In this document: positions 7,766 to 14,695 of the stretch, in pieces
How positions within the stretch are numbered: position 1 is the stretch's first letter
Layout of the letters: every line of letters begins with the position of its first letter
From: an uncultured Pseudomonadota bacterium
GTDB taxonomy: Bacteria > Pseudomonadota > Gammaproteobacteria > Burkholderiales > Nitrosomonadaceae
Reading direction: 5' to 3'
DNA: 15,573 nt
Assembly: GCA_903957805.1 (NCBI GenBank)
Contig: CAJBQQ010000200.1
Coordinates: 1-15,573 of the forward strand
The notes under the pieces: model-generated
What the model saw: only the letters and a program-made list of their open reading frames with translations
Databases searched by the model: none
What the model was told of the DNA's origin: nothing
Made by a program: the position numbers and the translations under genes

Positions 7766-8646
7766 TCAGGATCATGGGGGATCAGGCTGAGGGTTTGAGA
7801 TGCATGCAGTCTAAGGAGAAGGTTCGCATCATTACAGTTGCCAGCGGCGGAAGCGGTGTGGGCAAGACGAGTGCGGTGGTCAATCTGGCAGTCGCACTGG
7901 CTAAGAATGGTAAGGACGTTCTGATTTTGGATGAGAATCCTTGTCACAATAATGTTTGTGCAAATCTAGGCATCAAGGCGAGGTACGATCTGCTGCATGT
8001 GATTAACCAGGATAAGACACTCGACCAAGTCATTCTAAAAGGGCCAGAGGGAATCTCCATCTTACCCGCTCTGAGGGGAGTGAGCTCTTTAGCCAAGTTG
8101 CAACCCTCTGATCAGGATAGGCTCATCGATAGTTTTGATAGTCTACAACGGTCGGTCGATGTGGTATTGGTTGATGCTGCGGTTGGCAGTACCGGTCATG
8201 TGCTGTCGATGAGTTTGGCAGCGCAGGAGGTCTTGATGGTGCTGTCACCCTCAAAGTCAGCCATTACCGGGGCCTACTCATTGATCAAGTTGATGAGTCA
8301 GGAGTATGCAAAAAGAAATTTCCGCATCTTGATCAATAAGGCTGAATCTGAGGAAGAGGCCAAATCAATCTTTGATAATGTTCACAAGGCGGCTCAACGA
8401 TACCTGTCACTATCACCCGACTTCATGGGATTTATTCCGCTCGATGATAAGCTCCAGCGTTCTGCTCAATTGAGCAGGGCGGTGGTAGAGGCCTTCCCCA
8501 GTTCGGCATCTGCGGTCAGTTATCGAAAATTGGCGGCGGGATTACAAGAGTGGTCGCGCATCGATAATTACGATGGTGGGGTTGAGAACTTCATGCAAAG
8601 GCTAATCCGTAGCAGCCACTTGGGCGTGCCTAGTACAGCATTCTAA
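7762..8646 (+). CDS. flhG: Flagellar number regulator FlhG/FleN (MinD-like ATPase)
   Basis: FlhG (294 residues; called FleN in Pseudomonas) limits flagellar number by acting on FlhF and, in FleQ systems, on the master regulator. The MinD/ParA fold is visible: IITVASGGSGVGKTSAVVNLA at ~23-43, VLILDENP (A' region), and the Walker B-like strand VDVVLVDAAVG around 132-142. The deviant Walker A is unusual: residues 28-36 read SGGSGVGKT where MinD-type proteins have SGKGGVGKT, so the signature lysine is glycine (G30) while the P-loop lysine K35 is kept. The A' motif is DEN rather than DAD. The start ATG sits in the flhF stop (ATGA). A later Met (7804, MQSKEK) is possible because family members often begin close to that point. 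It lies directly before fliA (6 bp). Confidence 0.93.
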   Translation: MIRIMGDQAEGLRCMQSKEKVRIITVASGGSGVGKTSAVVNLAVALAKNGKDVLILDENPCHNNVCANLGIKARYDLLHVINQDKTLDQVILKGPEGISILPALRGVSSLAKLQPSDQDRLIDSFDSLQRSVDVVLVDAAVGSTGHVLSMSLAAQEVLMVLSPSKSAITGAYSLIKLMSQEYAKRNFRILINKAESEEEAKSIFDNVHKAAQRYLSLSPDFMGFIPLDDKLQRSAQLSRAVVEAFPSSASAVSYRKLAAGLQEWSRIDNYDGGVENFMQRLIRSSHLGVPSTAF

Positions 8647-8652
8647 CGGGCT

Positions 8653-9363
8653 ATGTATACCTCAGAAGGGATCATAGATCGGGAGCAGCACCTCACCGAG
8701 TTTGCTCCGCTGGTGAAGCGGATAGCGCATCATATGATGGCAAAACTACCCGCGAGTGTGCAGGTCGACGATCTTATCCAGGCCGGAATGATCGGTCTGA
8801 TGGATGCGATCGGTCGTTATCAGGGTTCACTCGGAGCGAAGTTTGAGACGTATGCAGTTCAGCGCATCCGCGGTGCAATTCTGGATGAACTGCGTCAGGC
8901 AGATTGGTTACCCCGAAGCCTACGCAAGAATATGCGAAGTATTGAGTCTGCGGTCAGTGTCCTTGAGCAACGGTTTGGTCGGGCACCGAATGAGCAGGAG
9001 TTAGCCAATGAGATGAGTATCTCATTGCCAGAATATCAGGAGATGCTGCAGGATTCACGTGGATGTCAGTTAATTTATTACGAGGATTTTGCAGGTAATG
9101 ATGAGAATAGTATTCTGGACCATCACTGCCAAGATGATAAGAGCAACCCGCTAGAGTTACTGCTGGATGAGGACTTTAGGACGACTTTGATCAAATCGAT
9201 TGAGAGTTTGCCAGAGCGTGAGAAGGCGGTGATGGGGATGCACTATGAGCAGGAACTTAATCTGCGAGAGATCGGTGAGGTATTGGGGGTGAGTGAGTCG
9301 AGGGTGTGTCAGCTTCACTCCCAGGCCATCGCACGACTCAGGAGTAAGGTCAAGTCTCGCTAA
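8653..9363 (+). CDS. fliA: Flagellar sigma factor FliA (sigma-28)
   Basis: FliA (236 residues) directs RNA polymerase to late flagellar promoters. Region 2 is clear: VDDLIQAGMIGLMDAIGRYQ followed by FETYAVQRIRGAILDELRQ and the WLPRSLR junction. Region 3 includes LEQRFGRAPNEQELANEMSI. Region 4 is the C-terminal helix-turn-helix LREIGEVLGVSESRVCQLHS, followed by AIARLRSK. The ATG at 8653 is 6 bp after the flhG stop and has no good Shine-Dalgarno sequence, so translation probably depends on coupling. It is convergent with flgN 50 bp away and no intrinsic terminator is visible between them. A FliA-type promoter is present at flgM (10245-10271). Confidence 0.98.
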   Translation: MYTSEGIIDREQHLTEFAPLVKRIAHHMMAKLPASVQVDDLIQAGMIGLMDAIGRYQGSLGAKFETYAVQRIRGAILDELRQADWLPRSLRKNMRSIESAVSVLEQRFGRAPNEQELANEMSISLPEYQEMLQDSRGCQLIYYEDFAGNDENSILDHHCQDDKSNPLELLLDEDFRTTLIKSIESLPEREKAVMGMHYEQELNLREIGEVLGVSESRVCQLHSQAIARLRSKVKSR

Positions 9364-9413
9364 GTCAGAGGAGACTTCTAGATTGTTGCGAGTAACTGTT
9401 GAAACGAGTCCGT

Positions 9414-9899
9414 TTACACCTGACCGAACTGGCGGCCGCCCTTTACAGTAAAGGTTCTGCCGGTTGGGCCATACAGAGGGGCTGATCCACCGGTCGCATT
9501 CTGCAACACCGTCAGAGCTTGTTGGTTATAGCGAAGACGTGTATTGATCAGGTCGCCATTAGTCCGGTTGAGTTGTTGTGCAGACTCAGCCATCCGTAAT
9601 AGTTCATTCCACTTCACTGTTATTGACCCCGCATTAGGTGATCTAGAGATCAGTGCCTCCATCCCCTTGCGGTCAGAATTCAATCCATGTGAGCTTAAAT
9701 GCTGATCACGTTGGTTAGACAGCCTTGTCAGTTGCATGACCAGGACCGACTTCTCACGGGGCAGGGTCTCCAAGATTTCTAAGTTAGCGCCGATCAGAGC
9801 CTCCTGCTCTTTTTGCAGGAGCTTGATAAAGGACGCGGTCATATCCAATTCAATCTGAAGCTCCGCATCCAGGCCGCTCAGGTCGGCCTTTCGAATCAC
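9414..9899 (-). CDS. flgN: Flagellar chaperone FlgN
   Basis: FlgN (161 residues) is the export chaperone for hook-junction proteins FlgK and FlgL. It is a mainly helical protein; the N-terminal segment through IELDMTASFIKLLQKEQEAL and the C-terminal YGPTGRTFTV-GGRQFG tail are typical. No membrane segment is seen. The start is GTG at 9899, part of GTGA, where the flgM stop TGA overlaps by 4 nt. AAGGAG lies 8 nt upstream, at about 9908-9913 on this strand. Translation is therefore likely coupled to flgM. It is convergent with fliA. Confidence 0.9.
   Translation of the reverse strand: MIRKADLSGLDAELQIELDMTASFIKLLQKEQEALIGANLEILETLPREKSVLVMQLTRLSNQRDQHLSSHGLNSDRKGMEALISRSPNAGSITVKWNELLRMAESAQQLNRTNGDLINTRLRYNQQALTVLQNATGGSAPLYGPTGRTFTVKGGRQFGQV
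9427..9465. repeat. Long imperfect hairpin within the 3' end of flgN
   Basis: An inner perfect inverted repeat (CCTTTAC at 9440-9446 and GTAAAGG at 9448-9454) is enclosed by an outer 7-bp stem (AACTGGC at 9427-9433 and GCCGGTT at 9459-9465, one G-T pair). No T-run follows on either strand. It lies in coding sequence of flgN's last codons, so it could be a chance outcome or a 3'-end stabilising structure. Confidence 0.4.
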
Positions 9900-10210
9900 G
9901 AATTCTTCTCCTTGGAGGATTGAATCAGGTCCTTCACCGTGACGATCAGATGATCGGCGACAGCGCCGGCATTAACCGTGAAGCTTCCATTGCTGATCGC
10001 CTGCTTAATCTCAGCGACCCGGGCAGAGTCAACCACGCCACTACTCGCAAACTTACTTTCAAGTGCCTGGAGTTGGGAGGATAACGAGCTCAGGTGCACA
10101 CTCTCAGAAGATTTCTCAGGAGATGAACCGGCGGGTGCCGATTTATCAGCACGTTTAGCGCTATCGCCTGTGGGGATGACAGTATTGGGGGTAGAGTTAG
10201 TGATTTTCAT
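9896..10210 (-). CDS. flgM: Anti-sigma-28 factor FlgM
   Basis: FlgM binds and inhibits FliA until it is exported through the completed hook-basal body. With ATG 10210 as start the product has 104 residues. The N-terminal half is Ser/Pro-rich and probably disordered. The C-terminal FliA-binding part is recognised by VDSARVAEIKQAISNGSFTVNAG, the family hallmark region. I choose ATG 10210 over the upstream TTG at 10216 because it gives the family-like MKITNS start and AGGAA lies 6 nt upstream. A FliA-type promoter is located 35-61 bp upstream, consistent with negative feedback. The stop overlaps flgN. Confidence 0.95.
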   Translation of the reverse strand: MKITNSTPNTVIPTGDSAKRADKSAPAGSSPEKSSESVHLSSLSSQLQALESKFASSGVVDSARVAEIKQAISNGSFTVNAGAVADHLIVTVKDLIQSSKEKNS

Positions 10211-10244
10211 AGACAATTCCTAAATTTATGAGGCTTCGTAAGGG

Positions 10245-10271
10245 GTAACGGCATATCTTTTGAGAACTTTA
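10245..10271 (-). promoter_or_regulatory. Sigma-28 (FliA) promoter of flgM-flgN
   Basis: Read on the minus strand, TAAAGTTC is followed by 11 nt and GCCGTTAC. This closely matches the FliA consensus TAAAGTTT-N11-GCCGATAA (13 of 16 positions). It lies 35 bp upstream of the flgM ATG. AT-rich sequence immediately upstream (10272-10302) could act as an UP element. It makes flgM a FliA-dependent late gene. Confidence 0.85.
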
Positions 10272-10301
10272 GGGAAATATTAAAAATATTTCTCTTTTTT
10301 T
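10271..10301 (+). terminator. AT-rich hairpin with T7 tract, plus-strand terminator-like
   Basis: GAAATATT at 10274-10281 and AATATTTC at 10285-10292 form a perfect 8-bp stem with an AAA loop; a G-T, G-C and A-T pair extend it outward. A T7 run (10295-10301) follows on the plus strand. The stem is almost all A-T, so termination strength is uncertain. On the minus strand no T-run follows, so it does not fit as the flgA terminator. It overlaps the upstream side of the flgM promoter. Confidence 0.35.
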
Positions 10302-10326
10302 GCCAGATCGTTCATTAGCCCAGCTG

Positions 10327-11037
10327 TTAAGGTCGTACCTCGACCACTCCTCCAGGACGTGCAATGCCGCTGATGGTCCTGCCGGATGTAATCCGGACCT
10401 GTACCGTCTGACCATCAGATGCTGCGGTAAGGGCCTTTCCTTCTGCGCTCGCACTGAATCCACGTCCCTGGGTTTGTAGCATGACCGTTTGACCCTGCTG
10501 AATGATGATCGGTGCACGTAACTGGTCCTGACGTAGCGGCTGACCGGAACCTATATTGCTGACTACCGTCTTCCCCACCGCCTGATCAATCTCTGTCAGA
10601 GCTCCACCCGATAGCTGAGTCAGATCAGACTCTTGCAGAGTGATATCCGTTGCTACGACCTGCTGTCCATGTGAAAGGGGCCTCACGGCATGTACGACAT
10701 TCGCAACCACTTTAATGGTGGCGGGGACATACATGGACCAACCATTCTGTTCGTTACATCGCACCCCGACCATGGACTGACCCCAAAGACGGGCACCTGT
10801 CGGGAGAAAGGGTTCTAGCGTTGCTTGGCAGGCCGGGAGCTTGAGATGGGGGTCTACAGCACCAAGATGGAAGCTAACCCGTCCCGGAAGGTTCGCTGTT
10901 TCACTCCTCACGAAGTTCTCGACCACCTTTAGGATGGGAGGAATCTTCTGTCGCTCCAACGAGTATGCCGGCCCAGCAGAGCTTGCAATGATCAGTGCGC
11001 CACAAGATAGGATCAGTCTTCGTAGGGTGGGGGTCAC
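10327..11037 (-). CDS. flgA: Flagellar P-ring assembly protein FlgA
   Basis: FlgA (236 residues) is a periplasmic chaperone for P-ring assembly by FlgI. The N-terminus has a signal peptide: basic LRR, then hydrophobic LILSCGALIIASSAG, with likely cleavage near residue 26 (AYS). The C-terminal half contains the SAF-like segment typical of FlgA, e.g. VVATDITLQESDL, GKTVVSNIGSGQPL and RGFSASAEGKALTAASDGQ, ending in GVVEVRP. The only usable start is GTG 11037, since an in-frame TAG lies 9 nt upstream. No clear Shine-Dalgarno sequence precedes it. It is divergent from flgB and lies 116 bp upstream of flgM in the same direction. Confidence 0.95.
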   Translation of the reverse strand: MTPTLRRLILSCGALIIASSAGPAYSLERQKIPPILKVVENFVRSETANLPGRVSFHLGAVDPHLKLPACQATLEPFLPTGARLWGQSMVGVRCNEQNGWSMYVPATIKVVANVVHAVRPLSHGQQVVATDITLQESDLTQLSGGALTEIDQAVGKTVVSNIGSGQPLRQDQLRAPIIIQQGQTVMLQTQGRGFSASAEGKALTAASDGQTVQVRITSGRTISGIARPGGVVEVRP

Positions 11038-11442
11038 TTGATCGGCCTATACGGTTAGGTCAGTAATTTTAGCGGGAGACTGAGGGGAGGGGGCGTGTCG
11101 TCACGAGTGATAGGTAGTGTAATTCTATTCCTCGATCAAAGCGAGATTAACCTAATGAAGAAATGATTTGTAAGTGTCCAATAAGTCGTTTCAAGAGATG
11201 CCGGAGGTTATAGAGCAAGATGAAATCACCGTGAGGATCGAAGTCTTGCTGATAGAAGGGCTTTTCCCACGATTGCCTGGAAAGTCCTTGACCCCTCTCA
11301 AATCGGGTTCTTGCCGTACACGGCAAGAATTGCCGCACCCCTTTACAGGGGCTAATCGGCCCTCTGATTCAAGTCAGAAGATGGCATGGGATTAGGGTCT
11401 TGTTCGTTTTTTTTGGCTTATTTTGAAGGGGGGTGGCATGCC
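11038..11442. other. Gene-free divergent region between flgA and flgB
   Basis: No convincing coding region is seen. A short open frame on each strand (11147-11338 minus, 11174-11395 plus) resembles no known protein and overlaps the hairpin block. A G-rich run (11075-11095) lies near flgA. The right end carries four successive hairpins from 11256 to 11378 and a T8 run at 11407-11414. No good promoter for flgA was found. Confidence 0.6.
11256..11378. repeat. Block of four consecutive hairpins, unknown structured element
   Basis: Hairpin 1: AAGGGCTTTTCC (11256-11267) pairs with GGAAAGTCCTT (11279-11289), 11 bp with one bulged T and one G-T pair. Hairpin 2: a perfect 10-bp inverted repeat (11308-11317 / 11320-11329), TTCTTGCCGT against ACGGCAAGAA. 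Hairpin 3: CCCCT (11338-11342) / AGGGG (11347-11351); the AGGG(G)C part can instead pair with GCCCT (11359-11363). Hairpin 4: TCTGA (11363-11367) / TCAGA (11374-11378). Such regular pairing suggests a structured RNA, a repetitive element, or a mobile-element remnant. Strand and function are unknown. Confidence 0.55.
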
Positions 11443-11458
11443 TGGCACGATAAATGCT
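11443..11458 (+). promoter_or_regulatory. Sigma-54 promoter of the flgB operon
   Basis: TGGCACG-ATAA-ATGCT has GG at -24 and GC at -12 separated by exactly 10 nt, with one mismatch from the TGGCACG-N4-TTGC consensus (A for T). A transcription start about 12 nt downstream (near 11469) would leave a short leader before the flgB Shine-Dalgarno GAGGAG (11483-11488). An 8-bp palindrome GGCATGCC lies just upstream at 11435-11442. Confidence 0.85.
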
Positions 11459-11495
11459 TTACGACAAGTGTAGCGATTAATTGAGGAGTTTTTCC

Positions 11496-11894
11496 ATGAG
11501 CAGCAAACTGGACGAGGTTTTTCAGTTTCACCAGACCGCGATGACCGTGAGGGGTTACCGTCAGCAATTGCTGGCGAGCAATATCGCCAATACAGATACA
11601 CCGAACTTCAAGGCTCGGGATATCGATTTCTCCAAGACCATGCAAGAGGCGCTAGCGCCACGCTCAACGGGTGCAGGTCTGGCGGTCACTTCTCCTCGCC
11701 ATATTACAGGCGGAGATAACCCAATCGGTGCAAAGCCTCTTTACCGGACGCCGACTCAACCCAGTATTGATGGTAACACCGTCAACATGGACACGGAGCG
11801 GACCCAGTTTGCAGATAACGCGATTCATTATGAAGCTAATCTGGCGCTGCTCAATGGCCAGATCAAGTTCATGATGGCAGCCATACAGGGGTAA
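11496..11894 (+). CDS. flgB: Flagellar proximal rod protein FlgB
   Basis: FlgB is a rod subunit of the basal body. The ATG at 11496 gives 132 residues and is preceded by GAGGAG at 11483-11488 (7-nt spacing); the in-frame TTG at 11481 overlaps that ribosome binding site and is not the start. The rod-protein motif LLASNIANTDTPNFKARDIDF appears near residues 24-44, and the C-terminal helix ANLALLNGQIKFMMAAIQG is typical. It heads flgBCDEFG behind the sigma-54 promoter, with the flgC start 6 bp after its stop. Confidence 0.96.
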   Translation: MSSKLDEVFQFHQTAMTVRGYRQQLLASNIANTDTPNFKARDIDFSKTMQEALAPRSTGAGLAVTSPRHITGGDNPIGAKPLYRTPTQPSIDGNTVNMDTERTQFADNAIHYEANLALLNGQIKFMMAAIQG

Positions 11895-11900
11895 TCGAAA

Positions 11901-12305
11901 ATGTCTTTATTTAATGTATTTGATATTGCGGGTTCAGGGATGGCGGCACAGTCTCAGCGTCTTAATGTGGTGGCCAGCAATCTTTCAAACGCGGATAGCG
12001 CAACCAGTTCGAACGGACAGCCGTACCGTGCTAAGCAGGTGATCTTCGGCGCCACCAAGATTAATCCTCAAGGAGCGAGTGGTGTCAGGGTCTCCGGTGT
12101 GATTGATGACCCGACCCCGATGAAGCAGGTCTACGAGCCTCAGCATCCACTCGCGAATCCACAGGGTTATGTGACGATGCCAAACGTGAATGTGGTGGGT
12201 GAGATGGTGAATATGATCTCTGCCTCTAGGTCCTACCAGAATAATGTGGACATGATGAATACCGCTAAATCAATGCTACTGAAGGTTCTCACGATCGGTC
12301 AGTAA
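11901..12305 (+). CDS. flgC: Flagellar proximal rod protein FlgC
   Basis: FlgC (134 residues) is a rod subunit. It has the N-terminal MAAQSQRLNVVASNLSNADS motif shared by rod/hook proteins and the C-terminal VNVVGEMVNMISASRSYQNN helix. AGGGG lies at 11887-11891, 9 nt before the start. Length is normal and both ends are intact. It follows flgB by 6 bp and is followed by 72 bp before flgD. Confidence 0.96.
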   Translation: MSLFNVFDIAGSGMAAQSQRLNVVASNLSNADSATSSNGQPYRAKQVIFGATKINPQGASGVRVSGVIDDPTPMKQVYEPQHPLANPQGYVTMPNVNVVGEMVNMISASRSYQNNVDMMNTAKSMLLKVLTIGQ

Positions 12306-12377
12306 GACCTGATCGATGAAGATAAATAGAAGTCTTAAATTAAGCAGCACTAACGAGTAACAAAATAGGAGTTTTAA

Positions 12378-13043
12378 ATGGCCGTCATCCAAAATACCAG
12401 TGCAGCAACAGTAAGCATGGTCGATCCGGTACTTACATCCGCCCAGAAGAAGGCTGAGGATCCTACCGACCGTTTTCTAAAGTTGCTGGTCACACAGATG
12501 AAGAATCAGGACCCCCTAAACCCAATGGACAATGCCCAGGTAACGAGCCAGATGGCGCAGATTAGTACCGTGTCCGGTATCGACAAGCTCAATACCACTC
12601 TCCAGAACATGGCTGCTAGTTTCTCTGCGAACCAGTCTCTTCAAGCAACGAGCATGATCGGTCATGGTGTACTGGTCCCCGGGACAAGTATGCAACTCAG
12701 TAATGGAATGGCCATGGGCGGTATTGATCTGCCACAGTCGGTGGATCAGATGACGGTCTCCATCCAAGATGCTGCCGGGAACGTGATTCACCGTATGGAG
12801 TTAGGGCCTAAAGAGAGCGGTATTAATGCATTCGCTTGGGATGGTGTTACCGATACCGGGAAGGCAGCTGCCGATGGAGTTTATAACTTCTCAGTCAGCG
12901 CGATGCAAGCCGGTAAGAAGATTGATGGTAGTTCACTCTCAGTGGGGCAGGTGAATAGTGTTACGCCTGCTGCGGGCGGAATGCTGCTGGATGTGGGTGG
13001 GCTGGGAACTGTTGGCCTCGACAAGATTAAGAAAATTCTTTAA
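12378..13043 (+). CDS. flgD: Flagellar hook cap protein FlgD
   Basis: FlgD (221 residues) is the scaffold that caps the growing hook and is itself exported. The conserved N-terminal segment DRFLKLLVTQMKNQDPLNPMD begins at ~residue 32, followed by NAQVTSQMAQISTVSGIDKL. The C-terminal FlgD Ig-like/tudor part follows, with AFAWDGVTDTGKAAADGVYN. AGGAG at 12367-12371 is 6 nt before the ATG. The short gap before flgE (14 bp) suggests one transcript. Confidence 0.96.
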   Translation: MAVIQNTSAATVSMVDPVLTSAQKKAEDPTDRFLKLLVTQMKNQDPLNPMDNAQVTSQMAQISTVSGIDKLNTTLQNMAASFSANQSLQATSMIGHGVLVPGTSMQLSNGMAMGGIDLPQSVDQMTVSIQDAAGNVIHRMELGPKESGINAFAWDGVTDTGKAAADGVYNFSVSAMQAGKKIDGSSLSVGQVNSVTPAAGGMLLDVGGLGTVGLDKIKKIL

Positions 13044-13057
13044 TTAAGGAGCGAATC

Positions 13058-14629
13058 ATGGGATTTCAACAAGGATTAAGCGGATTAAATGTAGCAGCCA
13101 AGACGCTGGATGTTATTGGTAACAATATCGCCAATGCAGCCGTGGCGGGTTTTAAGAGTTCAACCACACAGTTCGGAGATATGTACGCCGACTCACTGGG
13201 TGGGACGGGCGGTGTTCCGGTTGGTATTGGTTCCTTGATTCAGGCGGTGTCGCAGCAATTCACCCAAGGAAATATCACCAACACCAATAACCCACTCGAT
13301 GTTGCGATACATGGTCAGGGATTCTTCCGGTTGGAGAATAACGGTCTGATTACATACTCTCGGAATGGCCAGTTCCACCTTGCAAATGATGGGACCATCC
13401 AGAATGCTTCTGGAAACACGCTGACAGGTTACGTCGCAGATACCGATGGAAAGTTCCAGGTTGATGCCGCTCCAGCAGCAATCACTCTCAGCACCCTGCC
13501 TCTTGCGCCACGCACTACCGGTAAGGTGGAGATTGATACAAATTTAAACGCGGGGGCAAAGGCACTAAACCCTTCAACCTTCGATGCAACGGACCCTGCG
13601 ACCTACACAAACTCAATCTCTGCAACGGTCTACGACAGTAAAGGCGATCAGCATGTCGTAACAACATACTTCGTACAGAACGGCGGTTCGAATGAACCGG
13701 TATTAGCAACGCCTACAAATGGCCTCACGCCAACCACCGACAATATTCCTTCTGGTGCCTTAACCATTAATGGTGTATCGATCGGGGCTATCGCTGCACA
13801 AGCATCAGCATCTGACCAAGCAGATGCGGTGAAGGTTGCAATCAACTTAGCACAAGTTCCAGGCGTAACTGCTTCCGTCGTGAGTGGTAAGGTGAAACTA
13901 GACAGCAGTATTAACGCTCTGGTCGTTACTGGAACTGGCTCGACGACGGGCGGTACAACGCTGGCAAAGGCGGGTCTTGCTGCTGTGCCGCTGGGATATA
14001 CCGCGTATGTTGTTGCTGATGGAGCACTGACGACGAGCGGAATGCCTAAGGGCGTTACCGTGGAGGGCTCTAGCACTGGGAAGACGCAGCTCACATTCGA
14101 TAGTACTGGCAAGCTCGTTACACCCATAACCGGACTCACAGTGGGTTTAGATTTTAGTGCAATTGGTACTGGGAATAGTCCTAACAATCTGACCTTCAAG
14201 CTCGATCTGACTTCAGCGACGGGTTTCGCTAATCCATTCAGCGTGACCAAACTTTCGCAGGATGGTTACTCTTCGGGAAGGCTATCAAACTTTGCGGTCG
14301 GGGATGATGGCGTAGTGGAGGGTCATTACTCTAACGGTCAAACTAAAGCCCTCGCCCAAATCGTCTTGGTCAATTTCCCCAGTGTAAACGGTTTAAAGTC
14401 GGATGGTGCGAACCAGTGGAAGCAGACTGTAGACTCTGGCGAACCACTGAGAGGCATCCCTGGTACAAGTTCATTCGGTAACTTGCAGTCTTCTGCGGTT
14501 GAGGACTCTAATGTTGATCTGACCACACAGCTGGTGAACATGATCACCGCCCAACGGATCTACCAAGCAAATGCTCAAAGCATCAAGACTCATGATCAGA
14601 TCCTCCAAACGCTGGTCAATCTGCGTTAA
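13058..14629 (+). CDS. flgE: Flagellar hook protein FlgE, with hook IN-like insert
   Basis: FlgE forms the hook. At 523 residues it is longer than the roughly 400-residue enterobacterial form. The conserved N-terminus has GLSGLNVAAKTLDVIGNNIA, and the C-terminus ends with LVNMITAQRIYQANAQSIK and HDQILQTLVNLR. The middle (about 170-400) is variable. Residues ~233-290 (GALTINGVSIGAIAA through SSINALVV) look like a flagellin hook IN motif, found in flagellins and caps. A Gly/Thr/Ser/Ala-rich stretch follows (GTGSTTGGTTLAKAG). AAGGAG lies at 13047-13052. Codon use in the middle looks somewhat different from the conserved ends, by eye only. Confidence 0.96.
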   Translation: MGFQQGLSGLNVAAKTLDVIGNNIANAAVAGFKSSTTQFGDMYADSLGGTGGVPVGIGSLIQAVSQQFTQGNITNTNNPLDVAIHGQGFFRLENNGLITYSRNGQFHLANDGTIQNASGNTLTGYVADTDGKFQVDAAPAAITLSTLPLAPRTTGKVEIDTNLNAGAKALNPSTFDATDPATYTNSISATVYDSKGDQHVVTTYFVQNGGSNEPVLATPTNGLTPTTDNIPSGALTINGVSIGAIAAQASASDQADAVKVAINLAQVPGVTASVVSGKVKLDSSINALVVTGTGSTTGGTTLAKAGLAAVPLGYTAYVVADGALTTSGMPKGVTVEGSSTGKTQLTFDSTGKLVTPITGLTVGLDFSAIGTGNSPNNLTFKLDLTSATGFANPFSVTKLSQDGYSSGRLSNFAVGDDGVVEGHYSNGQTKALAQIVLVNFPSVNGLKSDGANQWKQTVDSGEPLRGIPGTSSFGNLQSSAVEDSNVDLTTQLVNMITAQRIYQANAQSIKTHDQILQTLVNLR

Positions 14630-14695
14630 AAGTGATTAAGGATTAGGGGCGAAGATGAAATTCACAAAATTGAACCTGACGACTGGAGTTGAGAT

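Noticed and set aside
10272..10302. Hairpin considered as intrinsic terminator of flgA
   Set aside because: On the minus strand no T-run follows the stem; the T7 run lies on the plus-strand side.
11037..11070. FliA-like element GCCGATCA just upstream of flgA
   Set aside because: The -10 half matches, but the -35 half is poor (TACTGACC) and it abuts the GTG start, placing the transcription start inside the gene.
11240..11345. Group II intron remnant called outright
   Set aside because: No catalytic AGC triad, GNRA-capped domain V or reverse transcriptase remnant is visible; similarity is only a loose recollection of the domain VI region, so it is kept as a hypothesis.
11147..11395. Short open frames on both strands before flgB (63 and 73 residues)
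   Set aside because: They overlap each other and the hairpin block, have no ribosome binding site I could see, and resemble no known protein.
13648..14250. 200-residue open frame antisense to flgE
   Set aside because: It lies wholly inside flgE on the opposite strand, is rich in Pro/Val/Thr as expected of a mirrored repeat-rich gene, and has no recognisable domain.
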